Positions 6,755 to 10,763 of a stretch of 10,763 nt of DNA are shown one piece after another. The position numbers and the translations under genes are program-made. The notes under the pieces were generated by a model, which saw only the letters and a program-made list of their open reading frames with translations, did not search any database and had not been told where the DNA came from. The DNA is taken from positions 1 to 10,763 of the forward strand of contig JAOZGN010000043.1 of NCBI GenBank assembly GCA_027491555.1, given 5' to 3'. Position 1 is the stretch's first letter; every line of letters begins with the position of its first letter. The DNA comes from Thermoproteota archaeon. Its GTDB lineage: Archaea; Thermoproteota; Korarchaeia; Korarchaeales; Korarchaeaceae.

Positions 6755-8150
6755 CCGGGGACACCGAGTCCAGCAGGATCTTGAGCGCCTTGTCTGGCTC
6801 CTCGCCCGAGAGGAGGCCCATAGCCCAGAAAACGTAGTCCCTGTCCACGTACAGCTCCGGGTTCTTCGGCTTCAGAACGAAGGGGCGGGACTCGTCGTAG
6901 ACAGCCTCGCCGAGGACCTTCCACGGCCTCTTGCTGTTTACGATCGGTCCTCCGGTTCCGACCACGGTCTCGACCTCGGTGAGATCCTTACCCGTGAGGA
7001 CGTAGAACCTGCCCATCGGCGTCGGTATCTCCTCGAGCCTCCCAACGTGTCTCTCCACGGCCAGCTCCACCGCCGACCTTGCCAGCGCCTCGTCCACCAG
7101 CCAGTCGAAGTAGGTCCTGGGCAGGTAGCTGGTCTGCCGACGCAGCATGCGGATGTGCTCCTCAACGGCCTCCGGCCTTATGTCCGTCACGTACTCCCTC
7201 ATCTTCGACACGATCCTCTCCAAGCCCGCGGCCTCCATCAGCGACTCCGCGCTCACCCTGACGCCCAGGTCTCCCTCCACGGTCCTCTTCACGTAAGGCT
7301 CCTCAAGGCCCTTCTTGACGACCCCCGGGAGCTTTGACCTGCCCTCGGCCACGCTGTACACGTTTGTCGTGGCCCCGCCGATCTCCACCGCGAGGAGCTC
7401 GCCCATCCCTCTAAGCGACTTTGTCCCCTTCGCCAGCAGCTCCGCCGCCTCCAGGGAGGCGGAGGGGGTCGGCATGAGGATGTGGAGCAGCTTCGTCACC
7501 TTATCTAGTCCCTTGGCCTGAATGATCCTCTTCAGGAAGATCTCCCTGATCTTCTCGTTTGCGGGCCTCACGTTGAGCTTGCCCAGCTCCGGCATGATGT
7601 TCTCGGTCCAGTAGACCTCCTTACCCGCCGATGAGAGTATCTCCACCACGTCGTCCCTGGCCTCCTTGTTCCCAGCCACCAAGATGGGACATTTCAGCCC
7701 GGAGGCGGCAAGCATCCTGGCGTTGTGGGTTATTGTCTTCTTGTCTCCCCCATCCGTCCCGCCCGTTAGGAGGACGATGTCAGGTCCCTGGGCCTCTATC
7801 GACGCCACCTCGCTCTTGGTGAGTTCAAAGGAGTACACCCCAATGACCTTCGCCCCGGCCGTCAGCGCCGCCCGCCTGCCAGCCTCGGCGCTGTACTTCG
7901 GCACGAGCCCGACCACGACCATCTTCAAGCCGCCGGCCGCGCTGCTGCAGGCCAGCTTGTACTCGAACGGGCCATCGGACAGGTCGCTCAGTGAGAGCCC
8001 CAGCTTCTCCAGGGCGATGGCCAGGCCGCGCCTGATGTCGGTGTCCACCGTGCTGGGGGCCTTTGCGGAGGAGACCACCCGCTCCTCCGCCAGGTCCACC
8101 ACCACGGCCTTGGTGAAGGTGCTGCCGAAGTCTATGAGGAGGGCCCTCAA
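6741..8150 (-). CDS. glmL: MutL/GlmL-type ATPase, predicted reactivase of the B12-dependent mutase
   Basis: This is a member of the glutamate-mutase-associated MutL family (unrelated to the DNA mismatch-repair MutL) with an actin/Hsp70-type ATPase fold. These proteins accompany adenosylcobalamin mutases of the glutamate mutase/ornithine aminomutase type and are thought to exchange damaged cofactor. In 469 residues the phosphate-1 loop DFGSTFTKA is at 7-15, SSAAGGLKM at 69-77, LTGGTDGGD at 128-136, the phosphate-2 region EIGGATTNVYS at 256-266, EGDLGVRVS at 292-300 and the late GTGGPIV at 398-404. The length is normal for the family. Translation starts at TTG 8150, the only usable start, because the TAG of the upstream dehydrogenase gene lies in the same frame just one codon before; GAGGGG at 8161-8166 is the ribosome binding site. 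It is the last gene of the minus-strand operon and implies that the mutase encoded upstream is a radical B12 enzyme. Confidence 0.92.
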   Translation of the reverse strand: MRALLIDFGSTFTKAVVVDLAEERVVSSAKAPSTVDTDIRRGLAIALEKLGLSLSDLSDGPFEYKLACSSAAGGLKMVVVGLVPKYSAEAGRRAALTAGAKVIGVYSFELTKSEVASIEAQGPDIVLLTGGTDGGDKKTITHNARMLAASGLKCPILVAGNKEARDDVVEILSSAGKEVYWTENIMPELGKLNVRPANEKIREIFLKRIIQAKGLDKVTKLLHILMPTPSASLEAAELLAKGTKSLRGMGELLAVEIGGATTNVYSVAEGRSKLPGVVKKGLEEPYVKRTVEGDLGVRVSAESLMEAAGLERIVSKMREYVTDIRPEAVEEHIRMLRRQTSYLPRTYFDWLVDEALARSAVELAVERHVGRLEEIPTPMGRFYVLTGKDLTEVETVVGTGGPIVNSKRPWKVLGEAVYDESRPFVLKPKNPELYVDRDYVFWAMGLLSGEEPDKALKILLDSVSPVRRG

Positions 8151-8153
8151 GGG

Positions 8154-9239
8154 CTATTCGCCCCTCACGAATGCCACTATCTCCTCCGCAGACATCCCCT
8201 CCAGCCCGAGGTTCTTCGCGCTCCGCCCCTCGGCGTAGAAGTCCCTGTCGAAGACCGCCGACGCTAAGGATATGAGGGACTTGGACACGGGAGTGCTCAC
8301 GCCGACCTGCTCCCCAACGTCCGCGTATGGGACCAGGCCGGTGGGGACGTCTTCAAGCAGGTACCTGACGGCGAGCGTGGAGGGCGCCTTGATACCCCTA
8401 TAGGCCTCGTTGTTCTGCAGGGCCTCGTAGACATCCTTGCCCTTCGCTCCGTACTTCTCCTCGAGCCACTCCAGCAGGTTCAAGACGTGAGTGTCGAGCG
8501 CCCTCGCCAGGGCCACCCTCTCAGCGTCTACCCTCTCCAGCACCTTCGACACGGAGGGGCTGGCGCCCTCGACGTAGAACTCAAAGTCCCCTCCGCGCTC
8601 GATCCAGCCGGCGTTCATGAGCGTTATTGTGGGGTGGAACACGGCCCCTATGTTGGTCAGGCTGGTCTCGAGGACATCTCTGGCCCCGTCGAACTGCGGA
8701 TAGAGCTGGCGGATCGTATCCAGCAGCTCTCCTGTATCTGGGGCAGGCAAGGCGGCAAGCTTTACCTCCTTCTTGACTCCCAGTACCTTCACCCTCGTCG
8801 GCGACAGCCCTCTGGCCGCGTAGACCAAGGTCTCGGCCTCACCAACTATCACGCCGTCGGCTTTCTCACCCAGTATCCTCTTGAATTCGATCGCTCCGAA
8901 GGTCCTGCCGGGATTCAACAGGATCTTCTGACCCGGCTGAAGGTGAGGGGCAACCGACCGAGCGATGTACTTGTGGGCGTGAGCGGGGACAACCACCATG
9001 ATCAGGTCTGCGTCTCTGACAGCTTCTCCAGCATCGGCGGTGGCGAGGGCGATGGGACCAAAGCCCTCCACAGCCCCCTCCAGCTCTATTCCTCCCCTCT
9101 TCCTGACCTCCTCGAGGTCCACCTTGAACTCCGGCTCCTTCTCCTTGTAGTTGTAGAGTCTGACCTCGTGCCCCATCAGCCCCAGGTGAGCGGCCATGGC
9201 CTTGCCTCCGTGGCCCGCGCCCATCACAGCTATCTTCAT
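8154..9239 (-). CDS. NAD(P)-dependent opine/octopine dehydrogenase family protein
   Basis: Opine dehydrogenases join an amino acid amine to a 2-keto acid by reduction, or run the reverse oxidation. The 361-residue protein starts with a Rossmann NAD(P) site, GAGHGG at 7-12, and continues with ADLIMVVVPAHAHK (77-90) and GEAETLVYAAR (133-143). The C-terminal catalytic domain shows SLTNIGAVFHPTITLMNAG (193-211), whose His202-Pro203 corresponds to the catalytic histidine motif of octopine dehydrogenase, then GLVPYADVGEQVGVSTP (301-317), a typical family block. No signal peptide is seen, so it is cytoplasmic. ATG 9239 is supported by GGAGGCGAT just upstream. It lies between the mutase gene (28-base gap) and the mutL-type gene (3-base gap), so it should act in the same pathway. 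It ends in TAG, unlike most neighbours, which end in TGA. The true substrates are unknown; related ketopantoate reductase or glycerol-3-phosphate dehydrogenase roles are less likely given the His-Pro motif. Confidence 0.88.
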   Translation of the reverse strand: MKIAVMGAGHGGKAMAAHLGLMGHEVRLYNYKEKEPEFKVDLEEVRKRGGIELEGAVEGFGPIALATADAGEAVRDADLIMVVVPAHAHKYIARSVAPHLQPGQKILLNPGRTFGAIEFKRILGEKADGVIVGEAETLVYAARGLSPTRVKVLGVKKEVKLAALPAPDTGELLDTIRQLYPQFDGARDVLETSLTNIGAVFHPTITLMNAGWIERGGDFEFYVEGASPSVSKVLERVDAERVALARALDTHVLNLLEWLEEKYGAKGKDVYEALQNNEAYRGIKAPSTLAVRYLLEDVPTGLVPYADVGEQVGVSTPVSKSLISLASAVFDRDFYAEGRSAKNLGLEGMSAEEIVAFVRGE

Positions 9240-9242
9240 CCA

Positions 9243-9251
9243 ATCGCCTCC
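9243..9251 (-). promoter_or_regulatory. Ribosome binding site of the opine dehydrogenase-like gene
   Basis: On the minus strand this reads GGAGGCGAT, one mismatch from the full archaeal GGAGGTGAT. It lies 3 bases before the ATG at 9239 (8 bases counted from the GGAGG core) and fixes that start. It occupies the short gap after the mutase gene, 9240-9267. Confidence 0.6.
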
Positions 9252-9267
9252 TCGACGTCCACAGAAC

Positions 9268-10763
9268 TCAGATGAGCCTTCCCTTGAAGTAGTCGTCGAG
9301 GATCCTGCGGATGCGCTCGTTCTCGGGCAGAGGCCTCTTGGTCTCCGGGTCGACCGCGTAGGCGGCCCCGTTGATGATTCTGGTCTCGATCTCTCCCCTG
9401 GCGTAGGGGTTGTTTTTCAGGTGAGGCGCGTCCAGTATCCCTATCTTCAGGGCCCTGGCGAGCGTCTCGGGGTCGGTCCACGGATCCTCTACATCGGTGT
9501 CAGCGATCTTCCTGATAGCGTCCAGCGTGATATTGGCCTCCCTCACCAGCTCCTCCCTCCTGGCCTGGATCTTCGGGTCCTTGGTCACGTCGGGCAGGCC
9601 GTGCAGCGTGTCGCTGATCACCTGGTGCACTATTTTGCCGCTCTCTATGATCTCATCGGCCGTGGCCGCGTGATCGGGCTCGGTGTACGCCACCATGTGA
9701 ATTATGTGGGGCTTTAGGTGCATCTGCATCGTCACGGAGTAGGCCATATGGCCCTTGGCCGCGTCGAGGTCCGGCGGGTAGCTGGACAGACCGGTCCTGG
9801 TTTGAATGAAGATCTTGAAGTTCTCGTCTTCTAGGGGCTTGATTATGTCTATCTTGGCCAGCTGCTTGGCCAGGTCCATCTCAGCCGAGATCCCTGGCGG
9901 GAGGTCGAACATCAGCGTGGCGATGTAGTGCTTTACCCCCGCCTTCTTGGCGTTGTAGGCGGATAGGAACGCATCGGCCACCGCGATTACGTCGGGCGCA
10001 TCCCTCAGCTCGAAGTGGTGGGGCTCGTTCAGCTCGACGGGGATGTTCCTCTCGCCGTGCCAGGCCATCAGCCTCTGGTGCTCGTCTATGGCCTCGACTA
10101 GGTCCAGGGGGCCCCTTCCGTCGAGCCTGCTGAACCAGAAGATCGGGATGGCCGCCCAGGCGTTCTTGATAGTCCTCACCAAAAGGTCGGCCATCTTGAA
10201 CAGGTCGCTGGTGCCCTGGTAGCACCTCAGAAGCGGGTAGTTGCCGGTCCTGGTGGCCTCGTAGATCCTGATGAGGTCGTCCTCCGACCTTATGGGCACG
10301 CCTCCAGCCCCGGCCCTCCCGGGATCCCACTTCTCCGGGTGGAAGAAGTTCTCCTGGAACTCCTGGTCTGGGGCTATTGAGATCACGTCGATTAGCTTGG
10401 ACTCGGCCACCTTCCTGGCCGCCTCCACGGTCTCCTCGACGGAGCTCAGCCCCAGGTGCTGCCTGATGATGGGGTATGGGTACTTCCAAGCGATCCTCTC
10501 AACGGTCGTCTGCGGGTAGTGCTCTTCTCCCCTGCCAGCTTCGCGCCCTCCCTTCAGGTAGGACACGACCTCGTCCATGGTCTCCCTGCCGCTGAACACC
10601 CTGTCGAAGAACCCGAAGCTCTTGGCCACCTCGGCTACGGGCGGAGTGCCCCCGAACACGTACCTCTTGTCCTCCAGGCCAGCCTCCTTCACCGCGCTGA
10701 TGAACCGCTCTATCCAGTACCTTCCAGACTCTGGCATCAGCCTGTAGCTTATTCCGACTATGT
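9268..10763 (-). CDS. Adenosylcobalamin-dependent mutase: B12-binding domain fused to a glutamate mutase E-like barrel (5' end cut)
   Basis: This is a predicted radical B12 mutase or aminomutase. The frame stays open past the ATG at 10737 to the right edge, adding IVGISYRL, and that ATG has no ribosome binding site, so the gene is 5'-truncated. Numbering from that ATG, IVGISYRL plus residues 1-62 match the second half of a cobalamin-binding domain as in GlmS: strand VGIS, helix, VFGG (27-30) and FDRVFSG (44-50). The DxHxxG cobalamin-ligand motif must lie outside the window. Residues about 75-489 resemble the GlmE/MutE barrel: IIRQHLG (90-96), LLRCYQGTSD (169-178), IPVELNEPHHFE (232-243), a segment 267-295, and a C-terminus ending in FKGRLI like GlmE's GKGRLI. 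Hand comparison suggests most glutamate-contacting residues are replaced, so the substrate is probably not glutamate. The downstream MutL-type gene supports a radical B12 role. A corrinoid methyltransferase is less likely. Confidence 0.75.
   Translation of the reverse strand, partial: IVGISYRLMPESGRYWIERFISAVKEAGLEDKRYVFGGTPPVAEVAKSFGFFDRVFSGRETMDEVVSYLKGGREAGRGEEHYPQTTVERIAWKYPYPIIRQHLGLSSVEETVEAARKVAESKLIDVISIAPDQEFQENFFHPEKWDPGRAGAGGVPIRSEDDLIRIYEATRTGNYPLLRCYQGTSDLFKMADLLVRTIKNAWAAIPIFWFSRLDGRGPLDLVEAIDEHQRLMAWHGERNIPVELNEPHHFELRDAPDVIAVADAFLSAYNAKKAGVKHYIATLMFDLPPGISAEMDLAKQLAKIDIIKPLEDENFKIFIQTRTGLSSYPPDLDAAKGHMAYSVTMQMHLKPHIIHMVAYTEPDHAATADEIIESGKIVHQVISDTLHGLPDVTKDPKIQARREELVREANITLDAIRKIADTDVEDPWTDPETLARALKIGILDAPHLKNNPYARGEIETRIINGAAYAVDPETKRPLPENERIRRILDDYFKGRLI

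Noticed and set aside
6741..8150. DNA mismatch-repair MutL
   Set aside because: The motifs are those of an actin-fold ATPase (DFGSTFTKA, EIGGATTNVYS), i.e. the glutamate-mutase MutL/GlmL family, not the GHKL ATPase of mismatch repair.
8487..9275. A 262-codon plus-strand open frame opposite the opine dehydrogenase-like gene
   Set aside because: It is antisense to a protein with intact catalytic motifs and its translation shows no recognisable domain.
10735..10737. ATG at 10737 as the start of the mutase gene
   Set aside because: The frame continues upstream to the edge and encodes IVGISYRL, the expected strand of a B12-binding domain; no ribosome binding site precedes the ATG.
9268..10763. 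True glutamate mutase (methylaspartate pathway)
   Set aside because: Most substrate-binding residues of GlmE appear replaced in a hand alignment, the cobalamin subunit is fused, and no methylaspartate ammonia lyase gene is adjacent within the window.
1..10763. tRNA, rRNA, CRISPR array, insertion sequence or inverted-repeat structures
   Set aside because: None was seen by eye. The window is almost completely filled by recognisable genes, with gaps of 44 bases or less.

Overview
The window is about 10.8 kb of GC-rich DNA and is almost entirely coding. The best reading is a fragment of an archaeal genome, probably from an uncultivated thermophilic lineage. The evidence is heavy use of AGG/AGA for arginine and ATA for isoleucine, ribosome binding sites of the GGAGGTGAT type, very tight gene packing with GTG and TTG starts, and an NrpR-type (DUF128) regulator, a family known mainly from archaea. 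No rRNA or marker gene is present, so the lineage cannot be named.

Plus strand, 1-6754: one gene train encodes a peptide/opine-type ABC importer. In order it contains the C-terminal part of a family 5 solute-binding protein (cut by the left edge), two permeases (DppB/DppC type), an OppF/DppF-type ATPase, a C45-family acyltransferase/amidohydrolase, an OppD/DppD-type ATPase, and a winged-helix NrpR-like regulator with one NrpR domain. From the first permease onward the genes abut, overlap or lie 10 bases apart. The only real gap is 44 bases after the binding protein, where a pyrimidine/T-rich tract could lower downstream expression.

Minus strand, 10763-6741: a converging operon encodes, in transcription order, an adenosylcobalamin-dependent mutase (a B12-binding domain fused to a glutamate mutase E-like barrel, cut by the right edge), an opine/octopine dehydrogenase-family NAD(P) enzyme, and a MutL/GlmL-type ATPase expected to reactivate the mutase. 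The two operons meet tail to tail with a 14-base overlap.

Working hypothesis (inference): the importer brings in a peptide-, opine- or N-acyl-amino-acid-like compound, the C45 enzyme deacylates or modifies it in the cytoplasm, the opine dehydrogenase-like enzyme makes or splits a secondary amine or reduces a keto acid, and the B12 mutase rearranges the carbon skeleton or amino group. The NrpR-like protein may tune this to nitrogen or 2-oxoglutarate status. By hand alignment the mutase lacks most of the glutamate-binding residues of true glutamate mutase, so its substrate is unknown. This mutase, dehydrogenase and reactivase cassette is the part most likely to be an undescribed pathway. No tRNA, rRNA, CRISPR array, transposon or long repeat was seen, and no stretch over 300 bases lacks a gene.
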